64,000 nt of DNA from CAVQCX01 sp963775335 (GTDB taxonomy: Bacteria; Pseudomonadota; Gammaproteobacteria; Chromatiales; Chromatiaceae), in the NCBI GenBank assembly GCA_963775335.1, contig CAVZIJ010000003.1, positions 248,001 through 312,000 of the forward strand, read 5' to 3'. How positions within the stretch are numbered: the first letter of the stretch is position 1; each line of letters opens with the position of its first letter. The notes under the pieces were generated by a model, which was not told the DNA's origin, searched no databases, and saw only the letters and a program-made list of their open reading frames with translations. Positions 50,243 through 57,804 of this stretch are shown here, in pieces. Made by a program: the position numbers and the translations under genes.

Positions 50243-50395
50243 GGGGTCTCCCATGTCCCATTCGGCCGGGAGGTGCTACTCTTTAAAAGTCGGACAGGAC
50301 AGCGAAGGATTGCTTTATGGCCGGGCCATTACTTCTCGAGCTCGCGGGCGCTCTGTATCACGTCATCGCCGACCAATTCGGTGTGGGGTGTAAAG
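50243..50395 (+). mobile_element. RAYT element deletion remnant
   Basis: It starts GGGGTCTCCCATGTCCC, as the full elements do, runs through the first ~16 codons of the RAYT gene, then jumps to ATCGCCGACCAATTCGGTGT, which lies ~700 bp further on in intact copies. An internal deletion of the transposase is directly visible. Confidence 0.75.
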
Positions 50396-50397
50396 GA

Positions 50398-51358
50398 CGG
50401 GGTCAGGTCTCCCATGTCCCATCCGGCCGGGAGGTGCTACTCTTTGAAAGTCGGACAGGACAGCAAAGGATTGCTTTATGGCCAGGCCATTACGTCTCGA
50501 GCTCGCGGGCGCTCTGTATCACGTTACCGCACGGGGCAACGAACGGAAGTCGATCTTTCTTCAGGATGGCGAGGGCGACAGAACGGCGTTTTTGGAGATC
50601 CTCGGTGCAACCTGCGATCGTTTCAACTGGATTTGTCATGCCTATTGTCTGATGACGAACCATTATCATGTGGTGCTCGAAACGCCTGATGCGAACCTCT
50701 CCAAAGGGATGCGGCAACTGAACGGGGTCTACGCGCAGTACGTCAATCGGACCCATCGCCGAGCGGGCCACCTCTTTCAAGGGCGCTTCAAGGGGATACT
50801 GGTTGAGAAGGACAGCTATTTGTTGGAACTGGCTCGGTATGTGGTGCTCAATCCAGTGCGCGCCGACAGGGTGCGTGGTCCGGAAGAATGGCCCTGGAGC
50901 AGCTACAGGGCGACCATTGGGAAAGACAGGGCGAACAGCTTTGTCGAGACAGACTGGTTGCTGAGGGCTTTTGGGACCGACAGGCAACGGGCGATTGACG
51001 CGTATAGGAGGTTTGTTGCGGACGGTATCCATGCCGACAGTGTGTGGGGAGCCCTGAAGAACCAGGTATACCTGGGGTCGGAGGCATTCGTCGACAGAAT
51101 GCAGGCTCTGATAGAGCCGGACCGGAACCTTCGGGACGTTCCGAGGATCCAGCGGCGGCCGATGGCGAAGCCGTTGGAGTATTACCGGAATCTTCCTGGG
51201 AACCGCGACGAAGCGATTGCCGCGGCGTACCGCACGGGAGCGTACAGCATGCGGGAGATCGCCGACCAATTCGGTGTGGGGCGTATGACGGTGAGTCGCG
51301 CCGTGGGACGAATCTATCCTGCGGGGGCAGAGGATGGGACATGGGAGACCTGACCCCG
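50398..51358 (+). mobile_element. RAYT element, copy 2, with perfect 25-bp inverted repeats
   Basis: The left 25 bp (50398-50422) and right 25 bp (51334-51358) are exact reverse complements; the left starts CGGGGTCAGGTCTCCC. Between them is one intact RAYT gene. Such bounded RAYT units are unusual, because RAYTs normally mobilise separate REP/BIME sequences. Confidence 0.75.
50478..51353 (+). CDS. REP-associated tyrosine transposase (RAYT), copy 2
   Basis: A 291-aa protein, identical to copy 1 over the homologous region except for a few residues (HVTARG, EILG, MREIAD). The same HUH motif, NHYHVVLETP, and Tyr regions are present. The gene ends with a stop inside the right inverted repeat, so this copy has the natural C-terminus. 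An ORF of this quality is likely active. Confidence 0.9.
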   Translation: MARPLRLELAGALYHVTARGNERKSIFLQDGEGDRTAFLEILGATCDRFNWICHAYCLMTNHYHVVLETPDANLSKGMRQLNGVYAQYVNRTHRRAGHLFQGRFKGILVEKDSYLLELARYVVLNPVRADRVRGPEEWPWSSYRATIGKDRANSFVETDWLLRAFGTDRQRAIDAYRRFVADGIHADSVWGALKNQVYLGSEAFVDRMQALIEPDRNLRDVPRIQRRPMAKPLEYYRNLPGNRDEAIAAAYRTGAYSMREIADQFGVGRMTVSRAVGRIYPAGAEDGTWET

Positions 51359-51399
51359 ATGGTGGCGTGACCCCGATCGTGGGTGGCCCCGATCGTGGG

Positions 51400-51424
51400 A
51401 TGGGACATGGGAGACCTGACCCCG
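51400..51424 (-). repeat. Extra copy of the RAYT terminal repeat
   Basis: The sequence starting ATGGGACATGGGAGACC repeats the right end of RAYT copy 2 (51334-51358) exactly, with degenerate CCCCGATCGTGG units between the two. Confidence 0.75.
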
Positions 51425-51436
51425 ATCGTGGTTGCC

Positions 51437-51700
51437 CTGAACAGGCGGTTGCTCGGCCACTACAACTACTATGGTGTGCGTGGCAACTTTCGGTCTTTGT
51501 GGTGGTTCTACCAGTGGAGCATCGAGTGCGCATTCAAACGGCTGAATCGGCCGGGCGGCAAGCGTAAGACATTTACGTTGAAAGTCTTCCGCCGAGCCCT
51601 GCAGCTATCGGGTGTGGCCAAACCGCGCATCACGGAGGAGGAACGGCAGCATGTGGCGTTTGCACGAGAGGATCGCTCGCGCGAAAGCGAGTACGATTGA
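51437..51700 (+). pseudogene. ltrA: Group II intron reverse transcriptase/maturase, C-terminal fragment
   Basis: LNRRLLGHYNYYGVRGNFRS, LNRPGGKRKTFTLKVF and GVAKPRITEEERQHVAFAR are the maturase (domain X) end of group II intron proteins. The RT domain is absent; the fragment begins straight after RAYT-end repeats. Intron RNA remnants follow. Confidence 0.8.
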
Positions 51701-51701
51701 A

Positions 51702-51775
51702 GAACCGGATGCGGAAAAGCAGCACGACCGGGACTGTGCGGGGAGCGCCCGGTAACGGGCGCTCCTACCGCGAGA
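51702..51775 (+). ncRNA. Group II intron domain V/VI remnant
   Basis: GAACCGGATGCGGAAAAGCA (from 51702) is a mutated domain V of the type usually read GAGCCGGATGC. It is followed by a perfect 10-bp hairpin, GGAGCGCCCG-GTAA-CGGGCGCTCC (51742-51765), and CTACCGCGA, as expected for domain VI and the 3' splice end. With domains I-IV missing it cannot splice. Confidence 0.65.
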
Positions 51776-51786
51776 GACCGTATGTG

Positions 51787-52290
51787 ATGCATCAGCTTCC
51801 TCTTTCACAGACTCGCCAAGCGTTAGGCCTACTCGGTTGGCTGCTGCTAGCATTCGCCGCAGCTTCTATCGGAGGGTTCGCATCGGCAAGCGCGGGGGCA
51901 TTCTATGGGGAGCTCGTTCGTCCTTCATGGGCACCGCCGGGCTGGCTATTTGGCCCTGTCTGGTCGGTTCTGTACGTGCTCATGGGTATCTCTGCATGGC
52001 TGGTCTGGCGGGCGCGGGGCTTTGCAGGCGCAAAGAGTGCGCTCCTCGTCTTTATCGTCCAGTTGGCTGCCAATGCCCTATGGACCTGGTTGTTCTTTGT
52101 TTGGCGCCAGGGTGGTCTAGCTTTCGCCGAGATACTGCTGCTTTGGCTCCTTATTGCTGCAACCATTGGTCTGTTCTGGCGGGTCAGCAGGCTTGCGGCG
52201 GTGTTGCTCTTACCGTATCTGGCGTGGGTGTCTTTCGCATCGACGCTCACGTTGTCTATATGGCGGCAGAACCCCGGGATTCTCGGGTGA
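51787..52290 (+). CDS. tspO: TspO/MBR family protein
   Basis: A 167-aa, five-TM protein. The signature is FYGELVRPSWAPPGWLFGPV, WSVLYVLMGISAWLVWR, and QLAANALWTWLFFVWRQGGL. TspO binds tetrapyrroles such as protoporphyrin IX and regulates pigment genes in some phototrophs. The ATG at 51787 lies right after the group II intron end, so the intron inserted just before this gene and any earlier leader was displaced. Confidence 0.9.
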   Translation: MHQLPLSQTRQALGLLGWLLLAFAAASIGGFASASAGAFYGELVRPSWAPPGWLFGPVWSVLYVLMGISAWLVWRARGFAGAKSALLVFIVQLAANALWTWLFFVWRQGGLAFAEILLLWLLIAATIGLFWRVSRLAAVLLLPYLAWVSFASTLTLSIWRQNPGILG

Positions 52291-52643
52291 GCTCCAAGGG
52301 GGGGATGTTTCGAAAATCAACGGCACCGGCAAGCCGCTATGGGCGCGCGGGAGGCAGTAGATGGGTTTGGCCGGCGGTGCCGAGGCGGTGTCACGGGGTC
52401 GTGGAGTGGGTACCGGAAGGCTCGTTAGGCGCGTGGGGTTAAAGGGGCCAGGTTCAGTGTTTCTGCCAAAGTGCCCGCCTGCCCGCCGACTTCGCACCCA
52501 TGTTGATGGGGCCCCTCTGCAAAATACGCGAGCCTGGCCCTCGTATGCAGGCCCTTGCACGCAAAGGCCGCTTTCATTGTAAAGTGGCTTGCAGATGAAC
52601 GGGCGTGCATACTTCGGCGAGCCGCGCACAAACCGGAAAATAG
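52291..52643. other. Intergenic, no supportable gene
   Basis: No ORF with recognisable motifs and no clear hairpin with a T-tract was seen. The promoter of the aldehyde dehydrogenase-like gene should lie here. Confidence 0.4.
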
Positions 52644-54218
52644 ATGGATCAGACCTCGCAAGGTCGTTCATCCTCTCCAGCATCGATGAATAGAATGCCC
52701 ATTTCCCGCGGGCCTGCCGCCGAAAACGAAGCCACCGGTGAAAATAGGCATGTGCCGTTTGTCGCGGAGACCCAGCGCGCTCGTCAGGCGCAGCAGCTAT
52801 GGGAACAGGTGCCCTTGCGTGGGCGACTGCGTCGCGTGCGCGCGTTTCGCCATGGTCTCGCAGACGCTACGCAGCGCATTTGCCGCACGATTGTCGACAA
52901 CGTCGGAAAGCGATGCGACGAAATCCTCGTGGGCGAGGTTCTGCCGTTGGCGGAAGAATGTCGCTTTTTGGAGCTCAATGCCCGCCGCATCCTGCGTCCT
53001 CGCCGGAGCTCGCTCCGGTCACGACCGCTAATCCTCTGGGGCCAGCGCGACCAGACCTTTCGGCGGCCGCGGGGTGTTGTCGCCGTCATTGGCACATGGA
53101 ATTTTCCGTTGACTATCAACGCGGTGCCGATTCTGCACGCCCTGGTGGCAGGCAACGCCGTGCTGTTCAAACCGTCCGAAATCGCGCCGCGGACGGGTGA
53201 GCTCATAGCCGAGCTCATCGCGCGGGCGGGTTTCCCGTCGGGATTATTTCAACTGCTTCCCGCACGTCGCGACGCGGGCCCCGAGCTCGTCGAGGCCGAT
53301 ATCGATCATGTTGTGTTTACGGGCAGTTCTACTACCGGCCGCACACTCGCGAGCACGCTGGGACGACGTTTGATTACATCCACGCTCGAGTTGTCCGGCT
53401 GCGATATGCTCCTCCTGCTCGATGATGGGGACGTAACATTGGCTGCGCGCGGTGCATGGTTTGGCGCGACAGCCAACGCGGGACAGGCCTGCGTGGGTAC
53501 GCGTCGCGCCTTCGTGCCCCAAGGAAGGCTCGACGACTTTTTGGCCGTTCTCGGACCTCTGGTAGAACGGGCGCCACCTGTTCGGCTCGTGGTGCCGACG
53601 CAGGTCGAGCTCTCCGATCGTCTGATCGCCGACGCACTGGAGCGGGGCGCGCGGTTAATCCGCCGAGGCGGCCAATCGCCTGCGAACGGCGACGTCCAAC
53701 CCGCGGCGCTCATTCAGGCTAGGCCGGATACACTAGCGTGCCGGGAGGCGTACTTCGCGCCGTTGCTTTCGGTGATCCCTTACGACAGCGTGGAGCAGGT
53801 CTACGCGTGGGACGCTCAATGTCCATTTGGTCTGGCTGCCAGCATCTTTACGGCGGACATGGAGCAGGCGCGTGTCGTATCGGCCCGGTTGCGCTGCGGG
53901 GTCGTGCACGTAAACGACGTAATCGTCCCGATGGCGCATCCAGCGACATCCTTCGGAGGCAGAGGCGCGAGTGGATGGGGGAGGACCAAGGGTATCGAGG
54001 GTTTGCTTGAAATGACGACGCCGCAAGTGGTAAGCGCGGTCAGTGGCAAATTGCGCCCGCACTACGACCCACCGGGATCGCATTGGTTCTTTGATCCCGA
54101 GCTCGTGGAGGCTTTGATAGTGCTACGGCACGCGGGGTCGTTACGAGGCACACTGAGTGGTGCGCAGCGACTCGTGGGGCAGTTGGTCACGACGCGAAGG
54201 CGCGGCCGGTCAGACTGA
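52644..54218 (+). CDS. Aldehyde dehydrogenase-superfamily protein
   Basis: A 524-aa protein. Motifs: GVVAVIGTWNFPLTINAVPI, GNAVLFKPSE, HVVFTGSSTTGRTLA, the glutamate in TLELSGCDML, and catalytic Cys in NAGQACVGTRRAF, then CPFGLAASIFTADM. All catalytic residues are present. It is convergent with the FAAL-ACP-reductase gene (24 bp apart), whose reductase would release an aldehyde; this enzyme could oxidise that product or act on a linked acyl group (inference). An ATG at 52686 is an alternative start. Confidence 0.82.
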   Translation: MDQTSQGRSSSPASMNRMPISRGPAAENEATGENRHVPFVAETQRARQAQQLWEQVPLRGRLRRVRAFRHGLADATQRICRTIVDNVGKRCDEILVGEVLPLAEECRFLELNARRILRPRRSSLRSRPLILWGQRDQTFRRPRGVVAVIGTWNFPLTINAVPILHALVAGNAVLFKPSEIAPRTGELIAELIARAGFPSGLFQLLPARRDAGPELVEADIDHVVFTGSSTTGRTLASTLGRRLITSTLELSGCDMLLLLDDGDVTLAARGAWFGATANAGQACVGTRRAFVPQGRLDDFLAVLGPLVERAPPVRLVVPTQVELSDRLIADALERGARLIRRGGQSPANGDVQPAALIQARPDTLACREAYFAPLLSVIPYDSVEQVYAWDAQCPFGLAASIFTADMEQARVVSARLRCGVVHVNDVIVPMAHPATSFGGRGASGWGRTKGIEGLLEMTTPQVVSAVSGKLRPHYDPPGSHWFFDPELVEALIVLRHAGSLRGTLSGAQRLVGQLVTTRRRGRSD

Positions 54219-54242
54219 TTCCCGGATGTCGGTTGATTCCAA

Positions 54243-57200
54243 TCAAGCCGGGCATGTCGGAAGCTTCGCTTCACTGGGGTTCCCTTTAGCAGGAATAGGA
54301 ATTAATCCTTCCCGCTGCATGTGCGTGACTATATATGCCACGGTATCGGAATACCGCGGTTCGACGATTTCCGCCTTTGTTCGATCCAGCGCGGCGCGGT
54401 AGTGGCGATTGTCGTAGCGCTTGGATTCCATCGGCTTGAACTTGTGGTGCGAACGATTGAAGAATACCAGCAGCGGATACAGTAAATCGTCTGGTTTGCA
54501 CAGGCGATTCATCCGTTCGATAAAGTCGGAGATCGGATAGTACGTAAAGGTGTAGCCAAACTGGTCGGTGACGCTCTGGGTTACGTCCATCAAGTTGTAA
54601 TACTTCGTCGTTGTGACGTGGAACGTGTTCGAGCTCGTGTCGCGCAACGAGAAAATGCGCGCAATATGGTCTGAGACGAGATCGGCGGGAAGGAAACTGA
54701 CTTGGTTCAGCGCCTCAACGGCAATGCCGTACTTGATCATGAAGGCCAGCAGGCGAACACCGATGTCGTCCTTGCTGCCTATGCCGCGCGAGGACGCTGT
54801 GATCAGCGCTGGGCGGTAGATTCGAACTGGATGCCCCTGCCGCGCCGCGTTGAGCACCAGATGCTCCTGGATGCACTTCGACTGGGAGTAGCCAAAGTCC
54901 AGTTCTTCCAATCCCTCGTTGAATTCGTGTTCCGCTGCGACCGGCCGAGGCGACCAGCCGTGAATGAATGTGCTCGATATCAAATGGAAGGGTTTCTTTC
55001 TTTTCGTCGCCGCCAACCGCATGAGCTCGCGCGTGCCGCCTATGTTGTACGCACGGAGAGCGTCGTAGCTGAGGATGTAGTTCACCAGCGCGCCGTTGTG
55101 AACTATGGCCTCGCTCTCGTTGCAAAGGCGGTCCCATTCCACATCGGTCAATCCGAGCTGACTAACTCCAAGATCGCCGCACAGGACGCGGACGCGCGAG
55201 AGAAGCTGCTCCTCGACTTCGGGCGTCCAGACTTCGATCCCGCGCAGGGCCTCCACGAGCCGCCCACGGCCGTGCGCGGGGTCCGCCGCGCGCATTATCA
55301 CCTCGATATCGCAAGTGGTCCGCTTTAACAAACTGCTCAGCAGGAAGGGTCCGAAGAATCCAGTGGCGCCTGTCAATAGGATGGACTCTGGAGCGTCAGG
55401 CGCGTCTTCGGCGGAACCCGTTGGCGGTTGCCACTGGGCATCGGCCCGCATTAGTCTGAGCTCATGCTCGTTGTCGGCCTTCCGGCGTGATTCGAGCCAA
55501 TACCGCAGTCCGGGAGCGGGTGTTTCGGGACCCGCATCGTATGTGTCCAGGAGTCGCGACAACTCGACCACGGTCAGTCGTTGTAGAAACTGTGCGTCCA
55601 GCTCTGTAACCAAGTCGGCGAGGCCGCGACGCTCGAGATGACCTTGAATTTCCAACGTCATTTCCACCAACGTAAGGGAATCCACGCCTATGTCCGTCAA
55701 TGTAACGTCCTCGTCGCCCGCCAACTGGTAAAGTTCGCAGACACGGTCGAAGAGACCCCGTAGAGTCGCATCGTCCTCGCTCGAGGTTGAGGCGTGAACA
55801 TAGGACGCCAGGACCGGCAAGGTGCCAGACTGCCAACGATCACGAGTCTTGCCGCGGGCGACCTTCCCGGATGTGGTAGTGGAAATGGCCCTCGGGGGCA
55901 CAAACAGCACCTGGTACGGATCGATGAAATAGCGTGTTCGAATGGCCTTGGCGACCGTCGCGGGCTCGACGAGATCTGAATTGGGGCGGACCTCGAGTGC
56001 CACCACCAGGCGTTCCTCTCCCTCATGCTCCACCGAAAAAGCCGCCGTCTGAACGGGTCCGAAGGGGCCAATGTTCGGAAACTCCGCCGCGACGATGGCC
56101 TCGATATCCTGAGGATAGTAGTTGGACCCGTGGACAATGATCATGTCCTTGATTCGGCCGCACACGAAAAGCTCGCCCTCGTGGAAGAACCCAAGGTCAC
56201 CGGTGCGCATATAGCTGCCTGGATTTTCAGGCTCGTCTGAGATCCGAGCGTGGAATACGACTTGCGTCATGTCGGCGCGTTTCCAATACCCCAAACACTT
56301 GCTCGCTCCGTCAATCCAGATTTCGCCAATGGCGTTACCGCGCAGCGCATGATGCGTTTCGGGGTCTACGATGCGGACGTCCATGCCCTGCAATGGTTGC
56401 CCGCAACTGACGATGGATACCTGATTGTTGTTGCGCGCCGTCGTCTTCTCGATACACAGCCGCCGTTGCTGTAAGCGCTGCTTTTGCAGAGTGAGAACTT
56501 GACGCCCGCGACGCGAAACGGTCAGCGTGTTCTCCGCAAGACCATACGCCGCTTCGTACGCCTCTCGCTTCAGCCCATACTGCTTGAAACGCTCGAAGAA
56601 ACGAACGTACGTCGCGGCGTCAACCGGCTCCGCTGCAGTTGCCATCATTTTGAGCGAGCTCAAATCGACATCGCGCAGTGCTTCGTCAGGCACTTTGTCT
56701 TCGCGAAGGGTATAGGCGTAGGCGAAGTTGGGAGCTGTCGTATCGGTCGCACGCACTCGGGAAATAGTCTGAAGCCATAATGCGGGCCGCTTCAAAAAGT
56801 CGAACGGCGCAAAGCCGTGATTGGACCCTCCCAATATCACCATATACAGCTGATGCCCGATGAGTCCCATGTCATGGTACTGCGGCAGCCAGGATACGCC
56901 GACTGGAGGGTGCGGAATGGTGGCGTGGGCATTGTGGATTACATTGTGTTGCGAGACGATCACGCCTTTGGGATCGCCGGTTGCTCCCGACGTATACTGC
57001 AGAAACAAAATAGGATTGATCTGTTGGTGTCCGTTCTGTGTGGTGCATTCGGCAATGGTGTCCGTTGCGAACCAGCGGACGGATTGCATGAACCGGCTTG
57101 ATCGGGTCCCACCCTCCTGCGATTCAGGCGCCTCGGAGATCCCACGCAGATAACTGGAAGTTGTGAGCGCAAGACTCGCCCCGCAATCGTGCGCGACTTG

Positions 57201-57515
57201 GTCAATTCTCCCGATGGCGGCTTTGGAGGCCGTGGTCATCGGGGCGCAGACGGGAACTGGAATGGCACCGGCCTCCAGGCAAGCGAAGAAACCCACCATC
57301 ATTTCCAATCCAGGCGGATAAACAAGCAAAACCCTGTCGCCGTACGCGAGTGTCGCGCGCTGCATCAACTGTTTAGAAAGCCCCAACGTACGCTCGTAAA
57401 ACCGCCGAAACGTGTAGTGCTCGCGCGAATTTCCTTTTCCATCAAGAAAGTCGAACAGCGCCGCATCGGGCTGCACACCAGCCCAATGCTCCAAGCATTC
57501 CAAGAGGTTCAGCAT
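54243..57515 (-). CDS. FAAL - ACP - thioester reductase megaprotein
   Basis: A 1090-aa protein. An N-terminal fatty acyl-AMP ligase has QYTSGATGDPKGVIVS, SWLPQYHDMGLIG, AYGLAENTLTVS, TGDLGFFHEGELFVCGRIKD and the FAAL hallmark SNYYPQDIE. The carrier domain (about 610-690) has DIGVDSLTLVEM, whose Ser takes phosphopantetheine. The C-terminal reductase has ILLTGATGFFGPFLL and YSQSKC (Tyr-Lys pair). It should activate a free fatty acid, load it and reduce it to aldehyde or alcohol. It is visibly richer in AT than the sox or dgc regions, suggesting acquisition. Confidence 0.87.
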   Translation of the reverse strand: MLNLLECLEHWAGVQPDAALFDFLDGKGNSREHYTFRRFYERTLGLSKQLMQRATLAYGDRVLLVYPPGLEMMVGFFACLEAGAIPVPVCAPMTTASKAAIGRIDQVAHDCGASLALTTSSYLRGISEAPESQEGGTRSSRFMQSVRWFATDTIAECTTQNGHQQINPILFLQYTSGATGDPKGVIVSQHNVIHNAHATIPHPPVGVSWLPQYHDMGLIGHQLYMVILGGSNHGFAPFDFLKRPALWLQTISRVRATDTTAPNFAYAYTLREDKVPDEALRDVDLSSLKMMATAAEPVDAATYVRFFERFKQYGLKREAYEAAYGLAENTLTVSRRGRQVLTLQKQRLQQRRLCIEKTTARNNNQVSIVSCGQPLQGMDVRIVDPETHHALRGNAIGEIWIDGASKCLGYWKRADMTQVVFHARISDEPENPGSYMRTGDLGFFHEGELFVCGRIKDMIIVHGSNYYPQDIEAIVAAEFPNIGPFGPVQTAAFSVEHEGEERLVVALEVRPNSDLVEPATVAKAIRTRYFIDPYQVLFVPPRAISTTTSGKVARGKTRDRWQSGTLPVLASYVHASTSSEDDATLRGLFDRVCELYQLAGDEDVTLTDIGVDSLTLVEMTLEIQGHLERRGLADLVTELDAQFLQRLTVVELSRLLDTYDAGPETPAPGLRYWLESRRKADNEHELRLMRADAQWQPPTGSAEDAPDAPESILLTGATGFFGPFLLSSLLKRTTCDIEVIMRAADPAHGRGRLVEALRGIEVWTPEVEEQLLSRVRVLCGDLGVSQLGLTDVEWDRLCNESEAIVHNGALVNYILSYDALRAYNIGGTRELMRLAATKRKKPFHLISSTFIHGWSPRPVAAEHEFNEGLEELDFGYSQSKCIQEHLVLNAARQGHPVRIYRPALITASSRGIGSKDDIGVRLLAFMIKYGIAVEALNQVSFLPADLVSDHIARIFSLRDTSSNTFHVTTTKYYNLMDVTQSVTDQFGYTFTYYPISDFIERMNRLCKPDDLLYPLLVFFNRSHHKFKPMESKRYDNRHYRAALDRTKAEIVEPRYSDTVAYIVTHMQREGLIPIPAKGNPSEAKLPTCPA

Positions 57516-57715
57516 CTATTGAGTCCCACCCGGTTCGGTCTGGGAATACATAGCTTGTCCGTGCATGTCCACGCGAGACGGGCCTAGCCCAATAGTAGCC
57601 CGGAAGTCGATGGCACACTGAAAACGGGGATACAGCCGTGTGAAAAACCTAGAGGCTGTTGACAATTGCCGGTCGCGGTCGGGCTCGGCCGGGTGAAGGT
57701 TGGTGAAGGGGATCT

Positions 57716-57746
57716 CCCGGATTCTGCTGCGCTGCATCCGGCCTAG
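57716..57746 (-). repeat. Dispersed ~30-bp repeat, copy 3
   Basis: CCCGGATTCTGCTGCGCTGC continuing ATCCGGCCTAG, similar to the repeats at 23814 and 32202. It lies between the FAAL gene and the phosphatase-fusion gene. Confidence 0.5.
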
Positions 57747-57804
57747 GTCGCGCAGTCTTGGGTCGGCTCGATGGCCGATCGGAGACCCCGGGACGCGGTC
57801 GGAC

